A stretch of DNA of 41,422 nt from Eubacterium xylanophilum ATCC 35991 (GTDB lineage: Bacteria; Bacillota; Clostridia; Lachnospirales; Lachnospiraceae), in assembly GCF_000518685.1 (NCBI RefSeq), contig NZ_JAEB01000014.1, positions 38,971-80,392 of the forward strand, given 5' to 3'. Made by a program: the position numbers and the translations under genes. Below are positions 8,472 through 16,122 of the stretch, piece after piece. The notes beneath the pieces are model-generated. The model made no database searches. It saw nothing but the letters and a program-made list of their open reading frames with translations, and was not told the origin of the DNA. Positions within the stretch are counted from its first letter, which is position 1. Each line of letters starts with the position of its first letter.

Positions 8472-8495
8472 CAAAACAGAATGGAGGAACCCGAT

Positions 8496-8765
8496 ATGAG
8501 AATAGATGCTTATATGCAGGTAAACCAAGTTTATAAACCAAACAAAGTAACACCTACTAATACAGCATCCCAAGTAAGCAAGGGCGACAGCTTTACACTA
8601 TCTGGATTTGCAAAGGACTATCAGATTGCCAAGCAGGCTACATCTGAAGCTTCAGATATCAGAGAGGATAAGGTCAATGACATCGTGGAGCGAATGAAGT
8701 CAGGTACTTATAACGTTCCGATTGAGGATGTTGCAGATAATTTAGTCGGAAGATTATTAGGATAA
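8496..8765 (+). CDS. flgM: anti-sigma-28 factor FlgM
   Basis: Holds the flagellar sigma factor inactive until the hook-basal body is complete. 89 aa from MRIDAYMQVN; a small acidic/polar protein with a disordered first half and a helical C-terminal half (EDKVNDIVERMKSGTYNVPIEDVADNLVGRLL) typical of the FlgM sigma-binding region. The start at 8496 is chosen because GGAGG (8483-8487) lies 8 nt upstream; an in-frame ATG at 8481 overlaps this ribosome-binding site and would add five residues. It is the first gene of the flgM-flgN-flgK-flgK-flgL block and probably reads from the candidate sigma-28 promoter, which would make it self-limiting. Confidence 0.85.
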   Translation: MRIDAYMQVNQVYKPNKVTPTNTASQVSKGDSFTLSGFAKDYQIAKQATSEASDIREDKVNDIVERMKSGTYNVPIEDVADNLVGRLLG

Positions 8766-8795
8766 TGTTCCGTTGATTTGGTAGGAGGGTATTTC

Positions 8796-9311
8796 GTGGC
8801 GAGTTTACTTGAAGAATTAATTAACACTCTTGAAAGAGAAGAGAAGTTATATGCCTCCCTAATTCCAATAGAGGAGGATAAGATTAGAGCAGTTATTGCC
8901 AACGATCTTCGTGCCTTAGAGAGGATAACCGGTGAAGAACAAAAGATGGTTGATGAAATCGGCATCTTAGAAAATAAGAGAGAACAGGTATCCCTTGATA
9001 TGGCAACAGTTTTGGGAAAGAGACCGGGAAGTATTAATCTTCAACAGATTGCTGACAGTCTCGATAAGCAACCAGAGGATCAGAAAAGGCTGAGAGAGAT
9101 TCATGATAAGATGCGAAGGACCGTTGATAGAATGAAAGAACTCACAGCCCAGAATCAAGATTTGTTGACACAAGCTCTTGAAATGGTTGAGTACAATATA
9201 AATGTAATGAGAAGTACACGGATGTCTTCGGGAAGTAGCAATTATTCGAACAATGCAGCTCAGGTTGATATGTTTGATGAAGGAGCTGGAATGTTTGATG
9301 CTAAGCAGTAG
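8796..9311 (+). CDS. flgN: flagellar export chaperone FlgN
   Basis: Cytoplasmic chaperone that delivers the hook-filament junction proteins FlgK and FlgL to the flagellar type III export gate. 171 aa, almost entirely helical and rich in heptad-like charged and leucine positions. It starts VASLLEELINTLEREEKLY and has a polar tail ending in MFDAKQ. The GTG at 8796 is preceded by TAGGAGGG with a 6-nt gap; the longer frame from TTG at 8778 contains the ribosome-binding site and is rejected. Position between flgM and flgK is the standard Firmicutes order. Confidence 0.85.
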   Translation: MASLLEELINTLEREEKLYASLIPIEEDKIRAVIANDLRALERITGEEQKMVDEIGILENKREQVSLDMATVLGKRPGSINLQQIADSLDKQPEDQKRLREIHDKMRRTVDRMKELTAQNQDLLTQALEMVEYNINVMRSTRMSSGSSNYSNNAAQVDMFDEGAGMFDAKQ

Positions 9312-9375
9312 ATGCGCGGAGCACCGTGTACTTCTATTGTGTAAATAGATAGATTTGGAAAGAGAGGTGATCTGG

Positions 9376-11157
9376 ATGTCAGGATTATTGACAAGTTTTA
9401 ATGCAGGAGTGTCTGGTCTACAATCTGCTCAGACTTCATTGAATACAACTGCACATAACTTAGCTAATGCAACAACAAAGGGATACACGAGACAGCAGAC
9501 AATCATCGCGGACTCTTTTTACAAAAATGCATTTGGATCACATGGAAATCCAATCCAAGTTGGAATGGGAACAACGATTGTAAACACCCGTCAGATTAGA
9601 AACAGCTTCTTGGATGATCAGTATAGAATGCAAGTTGGTAAGCAGAGTTTCTATGAGGCAAACTACTCGGCGGTAGGTGAGTTGGAGGAACTCTTCGGAG
9701 AAATGGAGGGCGAAGAATTTGTTCAATCCCTCAATGATCTTTGGGTGGCAGTTGACAACTTATCTAAGGAGCCGGACAATATTGTTTACAGAAGTGCGTT
9801 GGTATCTCAGGCGGGACAATTTGCTGATCGCGCCAGCATCCTCAGACAGGAACTGGTGAACTATCAGAACAACATGAATCAGGAGGTCCTTGCACAAGTC
9901 AAGGATATCAATGATATTGTTTCAAAGATTCGCGATACCAACATATTGATTAGAAAATACGAAGCGGCAGGTAATAATGCCAATGACTATAGAGATGAGA
10001 GAAATATACTCTTAGATAAGCTTGGAACTTATATTGACTTTGATGTAACCGAGGAAATTGATGGAACGATTTCCATTCTCTCGGAGGGAGATTATCTCCT
10101 CTCATCAGAGACTCAATTCAAGTTGTCAACCGCATATGAGAGCGAAGAATCCAGGCTTCTCAAGCCGGTTAGAGCATCAGGAGGGGACTTTTTCATCAGA
10201 GGAGAGCTTAACTACTCGGCGGAAAATAACTCAGACATTGGTTCTCTCAAGGGAATTTTGGTTGCCAGAGGAAATCGTGAGGGAATTTTCACCGACATGC
10301 CACAGCGCCCTAAGCGAACAGATTTTATGGATGCCACAGGAAACCTGGATACGGCTGCATATAACAGAGCTTTAGAGGACTATGGCAATGAAGTTGGTAT
10401 TTATTCATCTACAGTTGCACCTTCAGTGATTATGAGGACTGAAGCACAGTTCGACCAATTGGTACACGAAGTTGTAACTCTTATTAATGACAAGCTATGT
10501 CCTAACAAGACTCTCACATTGGAGGATGGATCCACAATCCAAGTTTTAGATGAGGAAAATGCTCCGATAGGTGATGACGCAGACAAGAGTATAGGCATAG
10601 AACTATTTACGAGAAGAAATGTTGATCGCTATGAAAAAGTGACAGTTAATGCGATAAATGATGAGGGACTTCTCCAGACTATGGAGGTTTACAAGTATAA
10701 TGAGGAGGATTACAATGACATCCATACTCTATATACAGCAAGTCAGATTGAGGTCAACCCAGAACTTGAGAAAGACCCATCCAAGTTGCCACTCAATGCC
10801 AATCCTAAAACAGGCTTTGTAGATGGATTCGTAAGCCATATTTGTAAAAGCCTTATGGATGAATGGCACAGTGGAGAATTATCTCTGGATCCCACATCAC
10901 TTGCGACTTACAGTTTTTCGAATTATTATAATTCGATGATAGGTGAATTTGCCACTCAGGGAAATGTATGGAATGGAATTATTGAAAATCAGGAAGTTAC
11001 AGTAAAGGCAGTTGAAGATCAGAGACAGGATATCATGGGAGTTTCATCGGACGAGGAACTTGCCAGCCTGCTTAAGTATCAGCAATGCTACAATGCATCG
11101 TCTAGATATATAACTGTTATTGATCAGATGCTGGAACATTTGATAGAGAGATTGTAA
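9376..11157 (+). CDS. flgK: flagellar hook-associated protein 1 (FlgK), first copy
   Basis: Hook-filament junction protein exported through the flagellum. 593 aa. The N-terminal D0 helix carries the rod/hook-family signature SAQTSLNTTAHNLANATT with KGYTRQQ after it. The C-terminal helix ends YQQCYNASSRYITVIDQMLEHLIERL, the usual FlgK ending. The central region holds the surface domains. The start at 9376 (MSGLLTSFNAG) follows AGAGAGGTGATCTGG; seven residues of the longer frame are upstream of this. A second flgK-like gene follows after 49 bp, so one may be specialised. Confidence 0.9.
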   Translation: MSGLLTSFNAGVSGLQSAQTSLNTTAHNLANATTKGYTRQQTIIADSFYKNAFGSHGNPIQVGMGTTIVNTRQIRNSFLDDQYRMQVGKQSFYEANYSAVGELEELFGEMEGEEFVQSLNDLWVAVDNLSKEPDNIVYRSALVSQAGQFADRASILRQELVNYQNNMNQEVLAQVKDINDIVSKIRDTNILIRKYEAAGNNANDYRDERNILLDKLGTYIDFDVTEEIDGTISILSEGDYLLSSETQFKLSTAYESEESRLLKPVRASGGDFFIRGELNYSAENNSDIGSLKGILVARGNREGIFTDMPQRPKRTDFMDATGNLDTAAYNRALEDYGNEVGIYSSTVAPSVIMRTEAQFDQLVHEVVTLINDKLCPNKTLTLEDGSTIQVLDEENAPIGDDADKSIGIELFTRRNVDRYEKVTVNAINDEGLLQTMEVYKYNEEDYNDIHTLYTASQIEVNPELEKDPSKLPLNANPKTGFVDGFVSHICKSLMDEWHSGELSLDPTSLATYSFSNYYNSMIGEFATQGNVWNGIIENQEVTVKAVEDQRQDIMGVSSDEELASLLKYQQCYNASSRYITVIDQMLEHLIERL

Positions 11158-11206
11158 ATGCTCGAGGAACATTTTTCAATTACGAGAAAAAGAGGAGGTA
11201 AGAGCT

Positions 11207-13066
11207 ATGGGAACATTTGACGGATATGATATAGCAAGATCTGGAATACATGCCTACAGTGCATCCATGCAAACTGCTGCTCATAACCTTGCCAACATAG
11301 GTACAAAGGGGTATTCAAAGCAGGTTGTTAATGTTACAGCGCAGACTAGAAATATCAGCTCGATTAAGGTACAGGGATCCGGAGTTTTTGCAAGTGATAT
11401 TGAGAGACAGCACAGTGATTACTATGATACCAAGTATGAAGCAAGCAATTCAACTTATAACAAATATTCTACAAGTTCATATTATCTCACCGAATTAGAG
11501 AGATACATATATGCGGCCGATGAGACAGAAGGTGGCTTGACTACATCTTTTGACAATTTGTGCAAGACACTCAGTGCTACAATTGCAGACGGCGGAAATA
11601 TGACACGTCGCCAGGAGATACTCACTTATGCGGAGACTTTTACTGAATTTATACAGGACTCAGCCAACAATCTCAAAAGTCTGCAGGCAGAGGCCAATAT
11701 CGAGATAAAGAATGCCGTTGAGCAGGTAAATGCTCTGGCGGAAAAGATTGCCACAGTCACAGGTCAGATTAATAAACTTGAGAGCTACGGAAATACGGCC
11801 AATGATCTTCGAGATCAGAGAGCAGTTCTCCTGGATGAGCTGTCTGATTTTTGTCACATCGATGTGGTAGAGAAACCACCGGCAGATGGAGTTGGTGGAA
11901 ATCAATTCTTAGTATACGTAAACGGTGGAATTCTCGTAGATACTATTCAGACCAACAAATTGATTTATACTGAGACGGAAATCATGAAGGGGCAGAATGA
12001 TATTAAGGGCCTCTACAATGTGACCCGAGAAAATGGAACGCCATTTGATCAATATAGCACAGCACTTGGAGGAAAACTTCAGGCACTGTTCGAGATAAGA
12101 GATGGCAATAATACAGAGGCTTTAAAGGGAACAGCCGAGTCTCTGATGGAGAATTCAGATGGAAAATTGGTTTTAAAAATCAATAATGCATCAATTAATG
12201 ATATAAGAAAATTATCGATTCCTCAGGAAAAAGGGGAAATAAATATAATTAGCTCAACATATACCTATGAGAGTTTTTCAGTGGAGCCGGAGGATGACGG
12301 AACATTTACATATTCCTTTGTATTGAATGCAAATACAACCTTGGAAGAGGCCAGAGGTTTGCGAAGCGCCGTGGACAGAGGGGCGACGGTCTCGATAGGA
12401 CAGGATGTGGACTTCAAGGGAATTCCGTATTATATGGCTCAGCTCAACGAATTTACGAGAACCTATGCTCAGAGATTCAATGACATCCACAAGGAGGGAT
12501 TTGATGCTTCGGGGAAGAGCGGAATTGATGTATTTAATGCGACAATTCCTACTACTGGTGAGAATTTTACGTTTGCAGACAAGTCGGGGGAGGTCCCTGC
12601 AGCCTTTGATTCAATGCCGGCTGGGAGCGCAGACGGTACATACAAGGGAAGCTATTATTATATGACAGCTCTAAATGTATGTATTACCAAAGAAGTTGCT
12701 GACGACCCTACCAAGCTTGCCTTTAATCAGATGGCCAATTCGGGAGAGTCAGAGAGCTTGAATTTGCAGAGATTATCCGCACTGAAGGATGATTCCAAGA
12801 TGTTTCTCAGAGGAGCACCGGATGCATTCCTCCAAGCTATGACTACAGATGTGGCAGTGGATGCCAGAAAGATGATTACGTTGGAAACAAGTCAGAAAAA
12901 TATTCGCGACGCGGTTGATATAAGGAGACAATCTATATCTGGAACAGATGAGGATGAGGAGACACAGGACCTCGTCACTTACCAGAATTTGCTGTTTAAT
13001 CAGTACAAGGTTCTTTCAGTTATGAACGAAGTCCTTGACAAGTTGATTAACGGAACAGCGGTATAG
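11207..13066 (+). CDS. flgK: second FlgK-type hook-associated protein
   Basis: 619 aa, paralogous to the gene before it. The N-terminus has SASMQTAAHNLANIGTKGYS, the flagellar rod/hook signature. The C-terminal helix LVTYQNLLFNQYKVLSVMNE ends in LDKLING, as in FlgK. Central sequence is clearly different from the first copy, including insertions around 330-500, so this is an old duplication and not a recent repeat. The ribosome-binding site AGAGGAGGTAAGAGCT is strong. Possible roles are a second layer of the junction, or an alternative junction protein. The family assignment is firm; the exact role is not. Confidence 0.85.
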   Translation: MGTFDGYDIARSGIHAYSASMQTAAHNLANIGTKGYSKQVVNVTAQTRNISSIKVQGSGVFASDIERQHSDYYDTKYEASNSTYNKYSTSSYYLTELERYIYAADETEGGLTTSFDNLCKTLSATIADGGNMTRRQEILTYAETFTEFIQDSANNLKSLQAEANIEIKNAVEQVNALAEKIATVTGQINKLESYGNTANDLRDQRAVLLDELSDFCHIDVVEKPPADGVGGNQFLVYVNGGILVDTIQTNKLIYTETEIMKGQNDIKGLYNVTRENGTPFDQYSTALGGKLQALFEIRDGNNTEALKGTAESLMENSDGKLVLKINNASINDIRKLSIPQEKGEINIISSTYTYESFSVEPEDDGTFTYSFVLNANTTLEEARGLRSAVDRGATVSIGQDVDFKGIPYYMAQLNEFTRTYAQRFNDIHKEGFDASGKSGIDVFNATIPTTGENFTFADKSGEVPAAFDSMPAGSADGTYKGSYYYMTALNVCITKEVADDPTKLAFNQMANSGESESLNLQRLSALKDDSKMFLRGAPDAFLQAMTTDVAVDARKMITLETSQKNIRDAVDIRRQSISGTDEDEETQDLVTYQNLLFNQYKVLSVMNEVLDKLINGTAV

Positions 13067-13076
13067 GAGGTGCCAT

Positions 13077-14561
13077 ATGAGAATTACTAACAATATGATG
13101 AGAAATAATGCACAACTCCATATTCAGAAGAATAAGGTGGCTTACAATAAGTATTTTGAACAGTTCTCTTCTCAGAAGAAGATTCAAAAGCCATCAGATG
13201 ATCCTACAATTGCCGTAAGATCACTTAAGTTTCGTACGACACTTGTAGAAGTCCAGCAGTACCGTGCGAATTGTCGAGATGCAGAAGGGTGGATGGATGC
13301 CACAGAAGAGCCTATGAAGAAGGCGAATACTGTGTTGGATACCATGATTGATTATGTTACACAGGCAGCAAATGGCACCAATACATATGATGACAGAGAG
13401 ACTATTGCAAAGCAGTTGAGACAGAATGCGGACTTTATATTCCAGCAGAATGCCAACTCAGACTTTGCAGGAAGATATCTCTTTACGGGATACAGAACTG
13501 ATGTGCCACTATTATTTAGTGCAAATCAGAGCAATGCTACATATACAATTTCTGAAAATTTGGAAGTTGAATCCATCAGATCATTTTCATATGTATACGG
13601 TGGCGCGGCTTTTGACGAGACAAAAACTGCGGATGAATATGCTTCAGATGCACCTGAGTATTTGTCATCACACAGGATTCGAGTTTCTTATCAGGATTGT
13701 GATGATTCAGATGTTCAGGTTACATATAAGGATGCCGACGGAAACGAAGTAAGCGTCACTGCCACCGTGAAGAAAATAGCAGATGATGCGAAGTTCAATG
13801 ACCATTATAAACCGGGTGATGGGGAGATATATTTTGTTCCAGAAACCGGTGAGTTGGTATTTGGCGATGGAATATATGACTCAGTGAGAGCCGGTTCGGA
13901 TTTGAATGTTTCATACTCCAAGACGAATTTTAAGGAAAATGATATTAGACCGGAACATTACTTTGAGTGTACTTCGGTTGACAATGAAACGGGAGTGACG
14001 AAGAATTTTTCTGCAACAAGAGAGCAGGAAATCAATTATCAGATAAATTTCAGTCAGAACCTGACGGTTAATACACTGGGATGTAATGCATTTGATATGG
14101 ATGTAAATAGAATTGTAGATAGTATCTATGAGGTGATTCAGAACTTGGAGATTACTGAGAAGGATCTTCAGAACGTGAACAAGAGAATCGCTGATTGTAA
14201 TCAGGATGATACTGCTACGCTTGAGAAGTTAAATGAGCTCAAGAAGCAAATTGAGTCCAAGATGACTCTTCAGAATACAGTTTTGACAAACTCATATTCA
14301 GAGGCTATAACGGTATTTCAACAAGCGAAAAACACACTAAATGTGGCTGTTGCCGATCACGGAGCCAGATATGCCAGAATGAAGATGACAGAATCAAAGC
14401 TTGAGTCATTGGAAATTGACACTAAAGAGTCCAAGAGCGAGAACGAAGAAGTGGATCTCGAGGAGGCATATGTAAACTATACCGAGGCAGATCTTCTGTA
14501 TCAGGCATCGTTGCAGGCGACTTCCAAGATACTCGGTTCTTCGCTATTAAATTACATATAA
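13077..14561 (+). CDS. flgL: flagellar hook-associated protein 3 (FlgL)
   Basis: Second hook-filament junction protein, flagellin-like at both ends. 494 aa. The N-terminus MRITNNMMRNNAQLHIQKNK with the QKPSDDPTIAVRSL motif matches FlgL/flagellin D0-D1. The C-terminal helix has VNYTEADLLYQASLQATSKI and ends SSLLNYI. It is longer than the usual 300 aa because of a beta-rich insert between about 150 and 310. The ribosome-binding site is AGGAGGTGCCAT, 10 bp after the second flgK. It is the last gene of this block before the fliW-csrA promoter. Confidence 0.9.
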   Translation: MRITNNMMRNNAQLHIQKNKVAYNKYFEQFSSQKKIQKPSDDPTIAVRSLKFRTTLVEVQQYRANCRDAEGWMDATEEPMKKANTVLDTMIDYVTQAANGTNTYDDRETIAKQLRQNADFIFQQNANSDFAGRYLFTGYRTDVPLLFSANQSNATYTISENLEVESIRSFSYVYGGAAFDETKTADEYASDAPEYLSSHRIRVSYQDCDDSDVQVTYKDADGNEVSVTATVKKIADDAKFNDHYKPGDGEIYFVPETGELVFGDGIYDSVRAGSDLNVSYSKTNFKENDIRPEHYFECTSVDNETGVTKNFSATREQEINYQINFSQNLTVNTLGCNAFDMDVNRIVDSIYEVIQNLEITEKDLQNVNKRIADCNQDDTATLEKLNELKKQIESKMTLQNTVLTNSYSEAITVFQQAKNTLNVAVADHGARYARMKMTESKLESLEIDTKESKSENEEVDLEEAYVNYTEADLLYQASLQATSKILGSSLLNYI

Positions 14562-14589
14562 TATTAGGGCTTTAACATTGCAAAAAAAG

Positions 14590-14618
14590 TTGATAATATC
14601 GCTGGAATATAGTAAAAT
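14590..14618 (+). promoter_or_regulatory. sigma-A-like promoter of fliW-csrA
   Basis: TTGATA (14590-14595), a 17-nt spacer and TAAAAT (14613-14618). This gives a leader of about 105 nt that contains the 13-mer at 14666-14678 and a hairpin at 14681-14710. Confidence 0.6.
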
Positions 14619-14665
14619 AGTATTGTGATTTATCATATGTCGTGTAACAGTTAACAAGGAGACAA

Positions 14666-14710
14666 GGTGGTTTGGTTTATAATCATCGACAAGAGAAGAG
14701 TGCGATGATT
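14666..14710 (+). promoter_or_regulatory. fliW leader: shared 13-mer and stem-loop
   Basis: GGTGGTTTGGTTT at 14666-14678 is identical to 18395-18407 upstream of fliS. It is followed by AATCATCG (14681-14688) pairing with CGATGATT (14703-14710) over a 14-nt loop. A GGA-containing stretch (AAGGAGACAAGG, about 14656-14667) fits the CsrA core A-N-G-G-A, so feedback by CsrA is possible. Confidence 0.5.
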
Positions 14711-14729
14711 AGGAAATGAGAGGTGTTTC

Positions 14730-15182
14730 ATGTTAGTAAAGACAAAATATTTTGGGGAAATTGATCTTACAGATGACAAGATTATCACTATGGAACGTGG
14801 ACTTATGGGATTTGAAGATTATAAGAATTATACCATACTCTTTGATTCAGAAAAAGAGAAGACTACGATATCATGGTTTCAGAGTCTTGATGAGCCGGGA
14901 CTTGCAATCCCTGTTATTAATCCGCTAATTGTAAAGCCGGATTACAATCCTGTAGTTGAGGATGAGTTGTTAAAGGGAATGGGTGAGTTGACAGAAGAAA
15001 ATTTGGTTATTCTTCTCACTATGACAGTTCCATCTGATATCACTCAGATGACAGTTAATCTTATGGCACCAATCATTATTAATTCTGATACCCGCAAGGG
15101 AGCCCAAGTTATCGTTGAAAACGACGACTATGAGATTAAATACAAAGTATATGACAAGCTGAAGTCAGAAGATAAGGAGTGA
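14730..15182 (+). CDS. fliW: flagellar assembly factor FliW
   Basis: 150-aa cytoplasmic protein that binds flagellin and, in Bacillus subtilis, also sequesters CsrA, so that flagellin translation is tied to export. Features seen are [48 protein letters not shown] and [10 protein letters not shown], all typical of the family. The ribosome-binding site is GAGAGGTGTTTC. csrA follows after 4 bp, the standard FliW-CsrA pair. It lies in its own transcription unit, from the promoter near 14590 to the terminator at 15424-15455. Confidence 0.92.
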   Translation: MLVKTKYFGEIDLTDDKIITMERGLMGFEDYKNYTILFDSEKEKTTISWFQSLDEPGLAIPVINPLIVKPDYNPVVEDELLKGMGELTEENLVILLTMTVPSDITQMTVNLMAPIIINSDTRKGAQVIVENDDYEIKYKVYDKLKSEDKE

Positions 15183-15186
15183 TATT

Positions 15187-15405
15187 ATGTTAGCGCTTGC
15201 AAGAAAAGTCAATGAATCAATTATTATAAATGACAACATTGAGATCACAATCTTGGATGTAAAGGGTGATCAGATTAAGATAGGAATTGATGCGCCAAAG
15301 AGCGTACCTATCTACAGAAAAGAGATTTATTCTCAGATTCAACAGGCTAATGTAGAAGCAGCTAATGGAGCAGACCCTGCAGCGCTTTCACAGTTGTTGA
15401 AATAA
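15187..15405 (+). CDS. csrA: carbon storage regulator CsrA
   Basis: RNA-binding homodimer that blocks ribosome access at A-N-G-G-A sites; in flagellated Firmicutes it represses flagellin translation and is antagonised by FliW. 72 aa, beginning [20 protein letters not shown], then [20 protein letters not shown] with the conserved RNA-contacting arginine. The C-terminal tail of about 20 residues ([19 protein letters not shown]) is usual for Gram-positive CsrA. Coupled to fliW by a 4-bp gap. Confidence 0.93.
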   Translation: MLALARKVNESIIINDNIEITILDVKGDQIKIGIDAPKSVPIYRKEIYSQIQQANVEAANGADPAALSQLLK

Positions 15406-15423
15406 ATTTAATATAGCATTTGT

Positions 15424-15455
15424 CCCCTCTCCCATTATAGGAGAGGGTTTTTTTG
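15424..15455 (+). terminator. intrinsic terminator after csrA
   Basis: CCCTCTCC (15425-15432), a 7-nt loop, GGAGAGGG (15440-15447) and a run of seven T. A second AT-rich inverted repeat (15456-15465 with 15477-15486) lies just beyond. Confidence 0.92.
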
Positions 15456-15497
15456 TAAAATATTCTGATTGTGTCGGAATATTTTATTTCAAGATGT

Positions 15498-15524
15498 TAA
15501 CTATTTCTGAAAACATGCCGATAA
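15498..15524 (+). promoter_or_regulatory. sigma-28 promoter of flaG-fliD
   Basis: TAAC (15498-15501), 15 nt, then GCCGATAA (15517-15524), which is essentially a perfect flagellar sigma -10. The leader contains a near-perfect 20-nt palindrome at 15545-15564 (G-T wobble at one pair) before the flaG ribosome-binding site. Confidence 0.75.
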
Positions 15525-15591
15525 GTAAAATGAGGACTCTAGATGTATTTTTAATTAAGAATACAAATAACTACACATGGAGGTGTTAAGT

Positions 15592-15996
15592 ATGGAAATT
15601 GAGAAGATTGCCGGCGGAAACTCAAATTATTCTGCAAAAGAAGTCGCCACTCAGTCAGCAGTAGCAACTTCAACAAGTAGTGAGATTCAAAAGTTTAATA
15701 GGCAGGATAAAAGGGTCGAGAAGTCGGAAGAAAGTGACAAGCAAGAAGGTTACAACGAGAAGAAAAAGCGTGCAGCTAGTGAAGCAACAATCGAGGATGC
15801 TGTAAAGAGTGCCAATCGAAAGATGGATAAGACAAGATGTGAATACTCATACCATGAGAAGACGCATCGAGTTTCTATCAAGGTTATTGACTCTGAAACA
15901 GATAAAGTTATTCGTGAGATTCCACCTAAGGAGTCCCTTGATATGCTTCAGAAAATGTGGGAGATGGCTGGCATCCTAGTTGACGAGCGTAGATAG
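15592..15996 (+). CDS. flaG: FlaG family flagellar protein
   Basis: 134 aa. The first 75 residues are low-complexity, charged and probably disordered. The C-terminal half is the FlaG domain, with CEYSYHEKTHRVSIKVIDSE, VIREIPPKESLDMLQKMWEM and AGILVDE. FlaG affects filament length in several bacteria, although its mechanism is not settled. The start at 15592 is set by GGAGGTG (15580-15586); an in-frame ATG at 15577 overlaps that site. First gene after a good sigma-28 promoter and upstream of fliD, the common order. Confidence 0.85.
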   Translation: MEIEKIAGGNSNYSAKEVATQSAVATSTSSEIQKFNRQDKRVEKSEESDKQEGYNEKKKRAASEATIEDAVKSANRKMDKTRCEYSYHEKTHRVSIKVIDSETDKVIREIPPKESLDMLQKMWEMAGILVDERR

Positions 15997-16122
15997 ATTG
16001 CGGGTTTTGTATTCTTGCTTCAAGTGCAAGTACACGTGCTCTTGGTGCAAAAGGAGTTGCTAACAAGAACATTTAGGAGTGTCAATGTGTAACAGACATA
16101 TCCTAGGATCGGAGGAAATAGT

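Noticed and set aside
15997-16122. Small gene between flaG and fliD (a frame ending GAKGVANKNI)
   Set aside because: The frame has no start codon or ribosome-binding site and no homologue comes to mind; the stretch is treated as leader sequence of fliD.
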